Shown here in pieces: positions 18,166 through 27,614 of a stretch of 64,000 bases of DNA. The translations under genes were made by a program, and so were the position numbers. The stretch's first letter is position 1; every line of letters begins with the position of its first letter. The notes below the pieces were generated by a model, which saw only the letters and a program-made list of their open reading frames with translations, searched no databases and had not been told where the DNA came from. The stretch spans positions 1 through 64,000 of the forward strand of contig NZ_FOVG01000007.1 in the NCBI RefSeq assembly GCF_900115075.1, read 5' to 3'. The stretch is from Candidatus Pantoea varia (lineage in GTDB: Bacteria > Pseudomonadota > Gammaproteobacteria > Enterobacterales > Enterobacteriaceae).

Positions 18166-19095
18166 TCAGTGGCGGATTTGTGCCAGATCATCTTCCGTCA
18201 GGCCGGTCATTTTAATGACGGTGCTCCGATCGATACCGTTCTGAAGCATGGTACGAGCAACTTCAAGCTTGCCTTCATTTCGGCCTTTTTCAATGCCGCG
18301 CTGTTCACCCAGTTGGATACCCTTCTCGATGCCCTTTTGCTCTAGCTGCTGTGCGATGGTCATGAGTGCGTCTCCGTGTTGCGGCACACGCTGTGCCAGT
18401 TCGCGTACAAAGGCTTCGGCGTCTGACGTTTCGCCTACCTGTACAATATAGTGTACCAGCGATATCACCTGTGATGAAGACAGATATCCTGCCAACAGAA
18501 TGGGGGTAAGCCTGTCGACCAGTTCAGCCAGGTCCCGCTGATGAATATGCTTCTGCAGCAGAGTCAGGGCAGCCATACTGCGATGGTCTGCGATTTCATC
18601 ATCCGGAATGACCGTGACATCCACCAGGGGAAAGGCGCTGCCGTAGAGGTTTTCTGCCAGCACGGGGTCATCAAACTCATCAAGCCATCGTGTTGAGTAC
18701 GGATAAGGGCTGCGCCTGCCGGTATAGAACAGCATCGGTATCACCAGTGGCAGTTGTTTATGGCCCGCCTCAAGGTGACGCTGCATGGCGGCAACAGCAT
18801 ACCGCATAAGTCTGAATGCCATATGCCTGTCAGGAGTGGACTGATGCTCGATCAGGACATGTATGTATCCATCGCCTGCAGTAGTCTTGAGACTGTAGAG
18901 CACATCACTGAAATATTGCCGGAGGTCGTCTTCAACAAATGAACCGGATTCCAGCTTCAGCGTACTAAGATCACAGATAGCACGCAGCTTTGCGGGCAGG
19001 TGGAGTTCCATGAAATCACGAGCGACATCCGGGTGTGTCAGGAACTGCCGGAACGTGGAATCGTGAGGAGTGGGTGAACGGTTTTTCTTCTTCAT
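18166..19095 (-). CDS. Rpn-family recombination-promoting nuclease / putative transposase
   Basis: Start at ATG 19095 (MKKKNRSPTPHDSTF), the usual family N-terminus; 309 residues. The PD-(D/E)XK-like nuclease core includes SGSFVEDDLRQYFSDVLYSL and HVLIEHQSTPDRHMAFRLMRY. The C-terminal tail is the family's variable G-E-K-rich repeat (GIEKGIQLGEQRGIEKG) followed by a small helical domain ending TGLTEDDLAQIRH. Members nick DNA and raise RecA-independent recombination; some act in phage defence. It is convergent with the microcin-like gene. A fragment similar to its tail lies at 28440-28520. Confidence 0.88.
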   Translation of the reverse strand: MKKKNRSPTPHDSTFRQFLTHPDVARDFMELHLPAKLRAICDLSTLKLESGSFVEDDLRQYFSDVLYSLKTTAGDGYIHVLIEHQSTPDRHMAFRLMRYAVAAMQRHLEAGHKQLPLVIPMLFYTGRRSPYPYSTRWLDEFDDPVLAENLYGSAFPLVDVTVIPDDEIADHRSMAALTLLQKHIHQRDLAELVDRLTPILLAGYLSSSQVISLVHYIVQVGETSDAEAFVRELAQRVPQHGDALMTIAQQLEQKGIEKGIQLGEQRGIEKGRNEGKLEVARTMLQNGIDRSTVIKMTGLTEDDLAQIRH

Positions 19096-19979
19096 CGGTT
19101 CCGGCTCTGAAAAATATTCGCCGTATCTTACCACAGGCAGAAAATCATCTGTATTAATAGGGAACGGACCCGCTACTCATGCAGGTAGCCATCAGGATAA
19201 TTTTTACCGATCAGGAACAGACGACTTCACCCGCGCGATTTAGTTAAACCGGTCTTTTGAATCTGTTGTCTGTTTCATTCGATATCTTGTCATAGCTGAG
19301 CATGTCAAAAGGAATGATCCAGACATGAGACCATTTTTTATTGTTCTTAGTAAGAACGGCATTCGGTTTATGATGCGATACCTGGCTGGTCTTCGGATAA
19401 ACTGGGGCCGTAATGTGTTGATTTATTGTAGGGTAAAAACAAAGTATTTTCTCTATAATCAGTGCCTTATCGGATATAAAATTAGCGCGGATGAAGGCCG
19501 TTAATATGATTTGGTATCTAACCATTAATGATTTAATTAATGAATTCAGGTTAGTCAGATACCTTATTCATCACAAATAACCGGATCGAAGAATCAGTAA
19601 CAGCGCAAGGGTGAGAAATGGAGTAAGTGTAAATATTTTTTCTCAAGGTCAGTATAATAAAGATAAAATTGTGATCAAATCGTCAAAGTTTATAAGTTCT
19701 TTTAAATCAGGTGATTAGGTAAAATAACTTTTGGGCAATAAAAGGCTAAAAGATAACCACATTGATGAATTAAAATTGTAATAAAAAACCTAAAAACCAT
19801 CAGCAATCAATAAGTTCAACTAACAGGATACTCAGGGTTAAGGCAGATATTTTACCGAATTCATATTTCTTTCAAGTATTTTCCCGGTCCGGGAATCATA
19901 TCCGTTTTTTTATTTCAAATTGACACATCTCTGACATCGATCTACTTTTAAAACGCATTCCAATATGGCAGAGGCAACC
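19096..19979. other. 884-bp AT-rich region with one doubtful ORF
   Basis: A 93-codon frame on the minus strand (19244-19525) contains a non-random-looking end (KKWSHVWIIPFDMLSYDKIS) but has no recognised domain and a poor start; it could be the remnant of a longer gene. The rest, 19530-19960, is AT-rich and holds the yiaW promoter side. I see no RNA gene. Confidence 0.4.
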
Positions 19980-20306
19980 ATGTTTCTTAACTATTTTGCT
20001 TTGGGTATGCTGATCTTTGTTTTTATCATTATTTTTTATGGAATTATCGTTCTTCACGATATTCCTTATTTAATTGCTAAATCCCGTAACCATCCTCATG
20101 CCGATGCCATTCACGTCGCGGGTTGGGTCAGTCTTTTTACGTTGCACGTCATATGGCCGTTCCTGTGGATATGGGCCACGCTTTATCGTCCGGAACGCGG
20201 ATGGGGTATGCAGAATCAGCATGCTTCATTACTGGAATTACAGCAGCGGGTAGCGGAGCTGGAGCGTATGCAGGCTGAATCGAAAGCACTGCGACCGGAG
20301 CGATGA
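19980..20306 (+). CDS. yiaW: DUF3302 inner-membrane protein YiaW
   Basis: 108 residues from ATG 19980, five codons inside the longest frame, matching E. coli YiaW (107 aa) nearly throughout: [15 protein letters not shown], then [20 protein letters not shown] and [17 protein letters not shown]. Two membrane helices precede a cytoplasmic coiled tail ([15 protein letters not shown]). Function is unknown; it always pairs with YiaV, a membrane-fusion-like protein. The yiaV start lies one base beyond its stop. Confidence 0.93.
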   Translation: MFLNYFALGMLIFVFIIIFYGIIVLHDIPYLIAKSRNHPHADAIHVAGWVSLFTLHVIWPFLWIWATLYRPERGWGMQNQHASLLELQQRVAELERMQAESKALRPER

Positions 20307-20307
20307 T

Positions 20308-21444
20308 ATGGATCTGCTCATTATTTTAAGTTACGTTGCGATAGCCTGGGCTGTTTTTAAAATATTCCGAATACCTGTCAATAAATGGACCGTGCCAACG
20401 GCTGCTCTGGGGGGCATTTTTTTAGTAAGCGCACTCATTCTGCTGATGAACTATAACCATCCCTATACATCGCTGGCACAAAAAGCGGTTGTCGCGATTC
20501 CGATTACTCCGCAGGTTACTGGTGTAGTCAATGAAGTGACGGACAAAAAAGAAGTGCTGATTAAAAAGGGAGAAATGTTATTCACCCTTGATCAAACGCG
20601 ATATAAAGTCCGGGTTGAACGGCTTCAGGCCGACCTTGCCACCGCTATCAACGGGATTGAAGCGATGAAAGGACAATTAAATGAAGCCGTTGCCTACACA
20701 ACCCATGTCACTGCGGAGCGGGATAGATTATTTCAGGACTATCAGCGCTATTTAAAAGGCAGTAAGGCGAAAGTTAACCCTTTCTCAGAACGTGATATCG
20801 ATAATGCCCGACAGGCCTTTCTGGCGCAGGACGCCCTGGTAAAAGGTTCTCTGGCGGAACAGGATCAGCTCAGAAGCCAGTTAAACAGTGTATCAGGAGG
20901 CGAACAATCTCAGATCGCCAGTCTGAGAGCGCAGCTTGCGGAAGCCCGATATAACCTGGATCAGACCGTGGTCCGTGCACCCAGTGATGGATATGTTACG
21001 CAGGTATTGATTCGTCCCGGAAGTTACGCAGCCGCCCTGCCGCTGCGCCCGGTCATGATATTTATCCCGGTACAAAAACGTCAGATTATTGCGCAGTTCA
21101 GGCAAAACTCCCTGCTTCGTCTGGCGGAGGGGGATGAGGCGGAAGTTGTGTTTAATGCTCTGCCGGGGAAAGTATTTTCAGGAAAGCTACTCAGAGTTCT
21201 GCCTGTGGTGCCTGGCGGCGCTTTTCAGGCTCAGGGAACGATTCAGTCACTGAGTCTGGCGTCAGCATCAGATGGCGTTTTAGCCGTTATAGAGTTAGCA
21301 CCTAATAAAGATGTCGATGCACTGCCAGACGGCATTTTTGCTCAGGTGGCTGTCTATTCGGACCACTTCAGCCATGTTTCGGTCATGCGTAAAATTTTAC
21401 TGAGAATGACCAGCTGGGTTCATTATCTGTATTTAGATCACTGA
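20308..21444 (+). CDS. yiaV: HlyD-family membrane-fusion-type protein YiaV
   Basis: 378 residues, as in E. coli. Two N-terminal hydrophobic segments ([13 protein letters not shown] and [18 protein letters not shown]) anchor it. A biotinyl-lipoyl half ([16 protein letters not shown]) leads into a coiled-coil hairpin (about 100-205), the second lipoyl half ([17 protein letters not shown]) and a beta-barrel. This is the EmrA/HlyD layout, but no pump or ABC exporter is adjacent. It makes a two-gene operon with yiaW. It is not evidence of a microcin exporter, because the YiaVW pair is a conserved stand-alone unit. Confidence 0.93.
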   Translation: MDLLIILSYVAIAWAVFKIFRIPVNKWTVPTAALGGIFLVSALILLMNYNHPYTSLAQKAVVAIPITPQVTGVVNEVTDKKEVLIKKGEMLFTLDQTRYKVRVERLQADLATAINGIEAMKGQLNEAVAYTTHVTAERDRLFQDYQRYLKGSKAKVNPFSERDIDNARQAFLAQDALVKGSLAEQDQLRSQLNSVSGGEQSQIASLRAQLAEARYNLDQTVVRAPSDGYVTQVLIRPGSYAAALPLRPVMIFIPVQKRQIIAQFRQNSLLRLAEGDEAEVVFNALPGKVFSGKLLRVLPVVPGGAFQAQGTIQSLSLASASDGVLAVIELAPNKDVDALPDGIFAQVAVYSDHFSHVSVMRKILLRMTSWVHYLYLDH

Positions 21445-21719
21445 TAATAAGGAATTATTGTCCTTTTAACTTTTAACTTTTAACTTTTAACAAAGCTAAT
21501 GCCAGTTTATTTTATGGTAGTGCGGTTGATTAAGGGATTTATAAAAAAGGCCGTGAAATTATCATGTGAATGCGAAAGCTCACTGATTAAATCATTCAGT
21601 TGCCACTACAAAGCATGATGGGAATTAAGATTTAAAATGAAGGTTTATTTTGCCTGTGCTATATTTTAAATGTAGTCATGAATGCCAGCCGTCTTTTATA
21701 ACATTTCGAGGATACTCAT

Positions 21720-21989
21720 ATGAAAAAGTTAATTTTTGGTGTGGTTATTTGCTCTCTGTCGTTTGGCTCACTTGCTGCCGAGATGATGTCGAAGAATGAT
21801 TTTATGAAAGTAAAAGATCAGTATGAGAAAATTGGCGATATCTCAACATCAGGTGAGACAAGCCCGTCGGATGCAAAAGCGGAATTATCAAAAATGGCCG
21901 ATGAAAAAGGCGGTGATGTGTTTGTGCTCACATCCGCTAATACGAATAACAAAATAAAAGGCACGGCTGATGTGTATAAGAAGAAATAA
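21720..21989 (+). CDS. DUF1471 (YhcN/BhsA-family) stress protein
   Basis: 89 residues: a signal peptide ([20 protein letters not shown]) then a single DUF1471 domain ([22 protein letters not shown] and [10 protein letters not shown]). Members are small periplasmic or outer-membrane proteins induced by acid, peroxide or biofilm conditions. Which E. coli paralogue it corresponds to cannot be told. It is monocistronic, with a hairpin terminator at 22080. Confidence 0.88.
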   Translation: MKKLIFGVVICSLSFGSLAAEMMSKNDFMKVKDQYEKIGDISTSGETSPSDAKAELSKMADEKGGDVFVLTSANTNNKIKGTADVYKKK

Positions 21990-22079
21990 AAAAATGATGA
22001 AGCCATATCTCTAAAAAGTTTAGAATAGTGGTTTATTGTAACTGTGTCTTGAGAGCGTTTCTCATTAAACAGGTTAATA

Positions 22080-22107
22080 GATGCCCTTTACTGACGTAAG
22101 GGGCATC
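22080..22107 (+). terminator. Terminator downstream of the DUF1471 gene
   Basis: GATGCCCTTTAC (22080-22091) pairs with GTAAGGGGCATC (22096-22107), 12 bp with one G-T pair, and is followed by TTTCATT. It lies 90 bp after the gene. Confidence 0.7.
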
Positions 22108-22150
22108 TTTCATTAAGAATTACTGGATTTTAAGCCTGCCATACCTGCTG

Positions 22151-22621
22151 TTAAGGCTGGCTTACAGACTCTGGCATGGCTGAAGAGTGGTGAGTGGAGA
22201 TTTTCCAACCTTTGCCATCCCAGACATAGGTGAAGGTATAACGTGCTGTGACGTGCGAATTATCTTTAAAGGTAAAGGTGTAAACGCCGGTATCAATCGC
22301 TTTATTACAGCCAATGCGAATAGTGCGGGAATCGATTTTACCGCTTGGGCCTTTTTTCAGGAAGTCTTTGAAGTAATCAATGCGTTCCTGGTCGGTCAGA
22401 CGTACCTGATTTGAAATTGTTGGCAGTAAGACTGCATCGCTGACATATAACTCAGAAACTTTTGTCGCGTCACCGGTTGCCAGAGAGTCATTCCAGGTAT
22501 TAAACAGGCTGACGACATCCTGTTCAGACGCTTTAACACAGGTCACAGGCTGTTGAGCCAGCGTAATAGCCGGTGTGCAGGACAGGCCTAAAAGACACAG
22601 CGACAATAAACTTTTTTTCAT
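22151..22621 (-). CDS. SgcJ/EcaC-like secreted protein (NTF2 fold)
   Basis: Start at ATG 22621 (MKKSLLSLCLLGLSC), giving 156 residues with a signal peptide ending near LAQQ. The mature part has the DUF4440/SgcJ pattern: VVSLFNTWNDSLATGDATKVSELY, VLLPTISNQVRLT, and a final strand HVTARYTFTYVWDGKGWKI with HHSS. NTF2-like proteins bind small ligands. Enzymatic activity is unproven for this group, so oxidoreductase annotations should be treated with caution. Confidence 0.8.
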   Translation of the reverse strand: MKKSLLSLCLLGLSCTPAITLAQQPVTCVKASEQDVVSLFNTWNDSLATGDATKVSELYVSDAVLLPTISNQVRLTDQERIDYFKDFLKKGPSGKIDSRTIRIGCNKAIDTGVYTFTFKDNSHVTARYTFTYVWDGKGWKISTHHSSAMPESVSQP

Positions 22622-23366
22622 GAGATATCCTCTTTTCACACTGGTGATGACAGCGTTCTGTAACTTAACTCAGACGCAGTCATAAAAATTTTAATAACGC
22701 ATCAGGACGAAATGCCTGTTGCTTTGTCAGAAATTAATCTTCGACAGTAAATTAATCATCAGTCTCATTGATAAATAATCTGGAATAAATCATCAATGTT
22801 GCTTTTCATTTTCAGGTTGAAAGATAACGCATAACCGCTAACAGTTGACATTTAAATCTTTGTTAAGTCAGTATTTAGTTTTTTATTCTGATTTTAGATG
22901 CAGACATGCTTCGGGGGAGCGTGAATGAGACGTGTTCATATGATGATTGCAGAGATAGCACTGGGAGGTTTCGTTACAGCATTTTAGTAAACTAAGTGCT
23001 CTCAAACAGATGTGGCAAAAAGAAGTTTCATTTGGGAGTTTTTATTGTCTATAAATCAAATTGTCTGCTTTTATAATATGTTTTAATTTTCAATAATTTG
23101 TTAATTCCACTTTATGTTCTTTGCTTCTTGCCTTGTTCAGCGTCCCGAAGTGCTGACGTAGTTCAAATTCTGTTTATCAGGTTACTATTTCACGAATTCA
23201 CTAAATCGTTATTCAGACTTCCCTTGTTTTATTCACCTTATGGCTTGCCAGAGAAAACCGCTTCGTTGTCCGCACTTCCTGGGTTGATGTTCCAGACGTT
23301 TTCCGGCCCTACCCCTCTGAGACTCTGTCCATCAGGTCAAAACCAGCCTGAATCCAGTACGGTAAA
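22622..23366. other. 745-bp region without a supported gene
   Basis: Largely AT-rich. A 90-codon frame (23098-23370) is cysteine- and serine-rich, without domain or RBS, and runs into the lox-like site. I see no RNA gene; the region may be plasmid backbone or decayed sequence next to the recombination site. Confidence 0.45.
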
Positions 23367-23400
23367 CTGACTTCGTATAATTGTTCTTATACGAAGCCAT
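23367..23400. other. loxP-like 34-bp recombination site
   Basis: Left arm CTGA-CTTCGTATA (23367-23379), 8-bp spacer ATTGTTCT (23380-23387), right arm TATACGAAG-CCAT (23388-23400). The inner nine bases of each arm are identical to P1 loxP and the 13-8-13 geometry is the same. Across both arms 22 of 26 bases match loxP; the spacer differs. The exact palindrome is CTTCGTATAA / TTATACGAAG. It lies 153 bp upstream of a Cre-like recombinase gene, as loxP lies upstream of cre in P1. The asymmetric spacer would give the site direction. Confidence 0.85.
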
Positions 23401-23460
23401 GACATAGTCAGGCTTCCGGGTTAACATGGATAACAGAAAAGACTGTCCTGCAAGTGGCAA

Positions 23461-23517
23461 CGCTACGTGAATTCTGCCCGGTTATCCTACTGCTGCGTTC
23501 TCAGAATTCACGTAGCG
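23461..23517 (+). repeat. 16-bp perfect inverted repeat ahead of the Cre-like gene
   Basis: CGCTACGTGAATTCTG (23461-23476) and its exact complement (23502-23517), separated by 25 bp, end 36 bp before the recombinase ATG. In mRNA this would form a stable stem near the ribosome binding region; in DNA it could be an operator. The long spacer makes it unlike a lox core. Confidence 0.75.
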
Positions 23518-23553
23518 CGATCAAGGCTGTTTCTGGTTAATAAGTGAGCAAAT

Positions 23554-24594
23554 ATGAGCGAGTTAGTCCCGATAACCAGTTTGGAGGCGAGCCGGAACAG
23601 TGACGACATCACTGAACGGCTCAGGCAGTTCGTCCAGGATAAAGAGGCTTTCTCACCGAACACCTGGCGACAGCTGCTGAGTGTCATGCGGATCTGCAAT
23701 CGCTGGTCAGAAGATAACCAGCGCAGCTTCCTGCCGATGAGCGCCGAAGATTTGCGTGACTATCTCTCTTTTCTGGCTGAAAGCGGGCGGGCTTCTTCGA
23801 CCATAACGTCACACGCGGCATTGCTCTCGATGTTACACCGTAACGCCGGGCTGCCGGTGCCCAATGTCTCTCCGCTGGTTTTCCGTACTATGAAGAAGAT
23901 AAATCGCGTCGCTGTAATGAACGGTGAGCGCGCGGGACAGGCCGTGCCCTTCAGGCTCACTGATCTGCTGGCGCTGGATGGGGAATGGTCAGGTTCTGAA
24001 AGCCTTCAGGCTCTGCGCGATTTGGCTTTTTTGCATGTCGCCTATGCCACGCTGCTCCGTATCAGTGAACTGTCGCGATTGCGGGTGCGTGACGTGATGC
24101 GCGCCGGTGACGGTCGTATCATTCTGGATGTGGCCTGGACAAAAACGATTGTGCAGACCGGCGGATTGATTAAGGCGCTCAGCGCCCGTTCAACCCAGCG
24201 CCTTGAAAAGTGGATCGAAGCATCCGGGCTATTCAGCCAGCCTGATGCTTATCTGTTTAGTGCTGTGCACCGCTCTGGCCGTGCACTGATTGCCGAAAAG
24301 CCGATAAGTACACGGGCGCTGGAACAGATCTTTAGCCGTGCATGGCTTACCGCTGGAAAATCCGGCGCAGTGAAGGCCAATAAAAATCGTTATACCGGAT
24401 GGAGTGGCCACAGTGCCAGGGTTGGTGCAGCCCAGGATATGGCCGATAAAGGCTATCCGATTGCCCGTATCATGCAGGAAGGCACCTGGAAAAAGCCGGA
24501 AACGCTTATGCGCTACATCCGGCATGTCGATGCCCACAAAGGGGCCATGGTGGAGTTTATGGAGCAACACGCTGACACCGATTTTCCCGGCTGA
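23554..24594 (+). CDS. Cre-type tyrosine site-specific recombinase
   Basis: 346 residues (P1 Cre has 343), collinear with Cre. The N-terminal core-binding domain includes FVQDKEAFSPNTWRQLLSVMR and AEDLRDYLSFLAESGRASST. All catalytic positions are present with a 3-4 residue offset: Arg169 (ATLLRISEL), Lys197 (WTKT), His286 and Arg289 (WSGHSARVGAA), Trp312 and nucleophile Tyr321 (LMRYIR). Cre-type enzymes resolve plasmid multimers at their lox site. A loxP-like site upstream supports that role here. No phage genes are nearby. It may be related to the Panto/pox system described from Pantoea; I cannot compare the sequences. Confidence 0.93.
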   Translation: MSELVPITSLEASRNSDDITERLRQFVQDKEAFSPNTWRQLLSVMRICNRWSEDNQRSFLPMSAEDLRDYLSFLAESGRASSTITSHAALLSMLHRNAGLPVPNVSPLVFRTMKKINRVAVMNGERAGQAVPFRLTDLLALDGEWSGSESLQALRDLAFLHVAYATLLRISELSRLRVRDVMRAGDGRIILDVAWTKTIVQTGGLIKALSARSTQRLEKWIEASGLFSQPDAYLFSAVHRSGRALIAEKPISTRALEQIFSRAWLTAGKSGAVKANKNRYTGWSGHSARVGAAQDMADKGYPIARIMQEGTWKKPETLMRYIRHVDAHKGAMVEFMEQHADTDFPG

Positions 24595-25062
24595 TGGAAT
24601 CATAAAAGGTCACACAGGGGGCTTTCAGGCTGAAGTTATCCACAGAAAAAGTGGACAGCCTGTGTGTAAGCCGGTACTGAATAGCGGCTTTTAAGGCGTC
24701 GGACAGGTTCATCCAGCTGATTTCATTGATTTCTTCTTACTGCCATACAGCCTACAGCGACTCTGTCAAAAAACAGACCCGGGCGCGCCAGCATCAATCC
24801 TTCTTTTGGTCGTTCTGACATCACTGGCGAGAGTGACTTCAGCTTGCAGGTTTGTGAGAAAGGCCGGCGTTAGGCGGCCCTATCCATTCTTAATGACGTG
24901 ATTTCATCCTCAACATTATTTCATTTTGTCTACCATCAGATAAGTATGAGCAGCAGTAAGATCGTTACCTGCTATTACGATGCCAGACAGTGTCTCTTCG
25001 ATGGTTTACAACTCTTCATTGCGTCCGGCCAGAGGATCCAAAGAGTGAATGATATCGGTATT
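24595..25062. other. 468-bp region, one DnaA-box-like 9-mer
   Basis: No gene-like frame is supported. TTATCCACA, a perfect DnaA-box consensus, is at 24636-24644. No second box, iteron array or AT-rich unwinding element is near, so it is not an origin by itself. The frame at 24898-25299 is antisense overlap with feoB and is rejected. Confidence 0.5.
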
Positions 25063-27390
25063 TCACTGCGCAAAACCTTTCTGTTTATCACAACCGCCGT
25101 GACAGCCGTGGCAGCCTCCCTTTTCCTCCCTGAGCATGACCGGTATTGTCTGCACCCGGTTTCCCGCTTTGCGCAATGCCAGCAGGATGATGACGTTCAG
25201 TGCCAGCACGCCTGTCAGGCAGGTCGCACTGAATGCAGGATGCCCGGCAAAAGTCACGGTTTGATAAAACAGCGTCGCGGTGGTGTAGGCGATGTTTAGT
25301 CCCCAAAAGAATGAGAACATCATCCATTTTTTACCGGCTTCACGGGCAATCGCACCCATAACAGAGACGCAGGGAACATACAGCAGGACAAAGATTAAGT
25401 AACTGTAAGCGGCAAAGCCGCTGCCAAATTTAGCTGACATCACGCCCATTGAACCGGTTGCCATCTCCCCATCGCCTTTGCTGGCTTCAATCGGATTGGC
25501 CAGCGCATCCATTCGGAATGCTGCAGTTAACCCTGCCCAGGTCTCCGTCAGCGCCTCTTTCAGTTCACCGGACAGATTAAAGGACTGTGGATCAAACGAA
25601 CGGCTCTGGAGTGCCTCCGTGGTGTAAAGGCTGTTGAGTGTGCCAACCACGACCTCTTTCGCCATGATGCCGCTCACCAGCCCCACTGTGGCCTGCCAGT
25701 TATCCTGAGTGACCCCAATCGGCAACAGCACAGGCGTAATCGCTTTGCTGGTCGCCGCCAGCGCGGAGTGGTTAATGTCGTCAACCAGCTGGCCATTAAA
25801 TGCAAAGCTGCTCAGTACGCCTATCAGCATGCTCACCAGAATGATCACCTGTCCGGCTCGCACTACAAACATTTTCAGCCGTTGCCAGGTCTGTAACAGC
25901 AGGCTTTTGAGATGAGGCCGGTGATAGACTGGCAACTCCATGATAAACGGCGAGGCTTCTCCGCCAAGCAGGGTATGTTTGAGTACCAGCCCGGTAACGA
26001 TCGCCACCACAATGCCCAGCAGATAGAGGGAGAAAACCAGGCTGGAGCTATGGGCGTTAAAGAATGCCGCCGCGAAAACTGCAAAGATTGCCAGCCGTGC
26101 GCCACACGACATGAAAGGCGCTATCAGCACCGTCAAAAGACGCTCACGCGGCGTATCCAGCGTCCGCGTCCCCATTACCGACGGCACATTACAGCCAAAG
26201 CCGACAATCAGCGGTACAAAGGATTTACCTGGCAGGCCCAGCGACTGCATCAGCCGATCAATCACAAAGGCGGCACGCGCCATATAGCCGGAGTCTTCCA
26301 GGAAAGAGAGGAACAGGAACATCAGGCCAATCTGCGGAATGATCGGCAGCACGGTATTGATACCGGCGCCGACACCCTGCGCCAGAAAAACGGTCAGCCA
26401 GGCCGGGAAGTGGCAGACATAGCCCAGCCATTGCACGCCATGAATAAATATCGCCACCGAACCACTGTCGAACAGGGGCTGCAGTGCGGCACCGATGTTT
26501 ATAGAGAGCACAAACATCACATACATCACGGCCAGAAATATCGGAATGCCCAGCCAGCGATTCAGTACGATATTATCAATCTGGCGGGTCAGGCCGGCAG
26601 GTAATGCCTGATGAATGTTACTGACGGCCGCACAAATGGTGGTGATGGCGCGATAGCGGTAATCAGCAATCTGAACGCCGGTATCGCCGCCCGCCTGCTG
26701 GATAATCTCAGGTAAACGCGGAAGCAGCTCCGGGCAAAGCTTCTGGCTGTTGATATCGCCTTCCAGCAACTGCAATGCCAGCCAGTAGCGTTTTTGTGGG
26801 GCTATCGTCGCAGGCATCTGCAGGGAGAGCTGCTCAATGGCTGTTTCAACCGCGGCCGGGTAACGCACGCGCTCCGGTGGGCGGTAAACATGTGGCTGGT
26901 CGATCAGCGCTTTGAGCTGGGCGATGCCGTCACCTTTGGTTGAGGTCAGTGAAACGACCGGACATCCCAGACGCGCTGATAGCGCTGCAACATCAATCGT
27001 GATGTTATGGCTGGCGGCGATATCCTGCATGTTCAGGGCGATGATGCAGGGCACGCCCAGCTCCAGCAGCTGAAGGGTCAAAAACAGGTTACTTTCCAGA
27101 CTGGAGGCATCGACGACGTTAATCACTACATCGGCGTGATCCTGATAGAGATACTGACAGGCGATGCTCTCATCGATGGAGCTTTCGGCGGATAGCGTGG
27201 TCAGCGAGCGGGTCCCTGGCAGATCGATGAGGCGGACATCTGACTGTGCGGTAAAAAATTGCCCTTCTTTTCGCTCGACCGTGACGCCCGCCCAGTTACC
27301 GACCCGCTGGCGGGCACCGGTCAGCTGATTAAACAGCGTAGTTTTGCCGGTGTTGGGATTGCCGATCAGCCCGATAGTTATCTTTTTCAT
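25063..27390 (-). CDS. feoB: Ferrous iron transporter FeoB
   Basis: 775 residues, as for E. coli FeoB (773). The N-terminal G domain shows G1 GNPNTGKTTLFNQLTG, G3 DLPGTRSL and G4 NMQD, followed by the helical regulatory region and a membrane domain with the two gate motifs. The C-terminus ends in a Cys/His-rich tail (CHGCHGGCDKQ). It imports Fe(II) across the inner membrane. Its start overlaps the feoA stop (ATGA). No feoC follows. Confidence 0.97.
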   Translation of the reverse strand: MKKITIGLIGNPNTGKTTLFNQLTGARQRVGNWAGVTVERKEGQFFTAQSDVRLIDLPGTRSLTTLSAESSIDESIACQYLYQDHADVVINVVDASSLESNLFLTLQLLELGVPCIIALNMQDIAASHNITIDVAALSARLGCPVVSLTSTKGDGIAQLKALIDQPHVYRPPERVRYPAAVETAIEQLSLQMPATIAPQKRYWLALQLLEGDINSQKLCPELLPRLPEIIQQAGGDTGVQIADYRYRAITTICAAVSNIHQALPAGLTRQIDNIVLNRWLGIPIFLAVMYVMFVLSINIGAALQPLFDSGSVAIFIHGVQWLGYVCHFPAWLTVFLAQGVGAGINTVLPIIPQIGLMFLFLSFLEDSGYMARAAFVIDRLMQSLGLPGKSFVPLIVGFGCNVPSVMGTRTLDTPRERLLTVLIAPFMSCGARLAIFAVFAAAFFNAHSSSLVFSLYLLGIVVAIVTGLVLKHTLLGGEASPFIMELPVYHRPHLKSLLLQTWQRLKMFVVRAGQVIILVSMLIGVLSSFAFNGQLVDDINHSALAATSKAITPVLLPIGVTQDNWQATVGLVSGIMAKEVVVGTLNSLYTTEALQSRSFDPQSFNLSGELKEALTETWAGLTAAFRMDALANPIEASKGDGEMATGSMGVMSAKFGSGFAAYSYLIFVLLYVPCVSVMGAIAREAGKKWMMFSFFWGLNIAYTTATLFYQTVTFAGHPAFSATCLTGVLALNVIILLALRKAGNRVQTIPVMLREEKGGCHGCHGGCDKQKGFAQ

Positions 27391-27614
27391 CAGACGATTT
27401 CCTCAAGAATAATATCGGCCAGGTCACGCTGTCTCACCGCCAGGCTGACACGGCGGGTCCGGATTTGCACCGGGTCACCCATTGGCGCCACACGAATGAT
27501 CTCAATAATGGCACCTGGAAGCATGCCCATTGTCAGTAATTTCTGGCGCCAGGCGAAATTTACCGACGGCTGATAGCCAAGGATTCGGTAGGTGCTGCCC
27601 ATGTTAATTGCCAT
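27390..27614 (-). CDS. feoA: Ferrous iron transport accessory protein FeoA
   Basis: 74 residues from ATG 27614 (MAINMGSTYRILGYQ), chosen because it aligns with the E. coli FeoA start; a longer start at 27647 has no Shine-Dalgarno. SH3-like fold: WRQKLLTMGMLPGAIIEIIRVAPMGDP and RRVSLAVRQRDL match the family. It binds FeoB in the cytoplasm and aids Fe(II) uptake. Fur and FNR control is expected for feoAB; only partial matches to either box are visible upstream. Confidence 0.93.
   Translation of the reverse strand: MAINMGSTYRILGYQPSVNFAWRQKLLTMGMLPGAIIEIIRVAPMGDPVQIRTRRVSLAVRQRDLADIILEEIV

Noticed and set aside
20308..21444. YiaV as the exporter partner of the microcin-like peptides
   Set aside because: It aligns with the conserved stand-alone YiaV/YiaW pair, and no C39 ABC exporter is nearby.
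23098..23370. 90-residue frame ahead of the lox-like site
   Set aside because: No RBS or domain, biased serine/leucine content, and it runs into the recombination site.
24636..24644. DnaA box as a replication origin
   Set aside because: A single 9-mer without iterons, an AT-rich unwinding region or a rep gene is not enough.
24898..25299. 133-residue plus-strand frame at the 3' end of feoB
   Set aside because: Its larger part is antisense to the well-conserved C-terminus of feoB.
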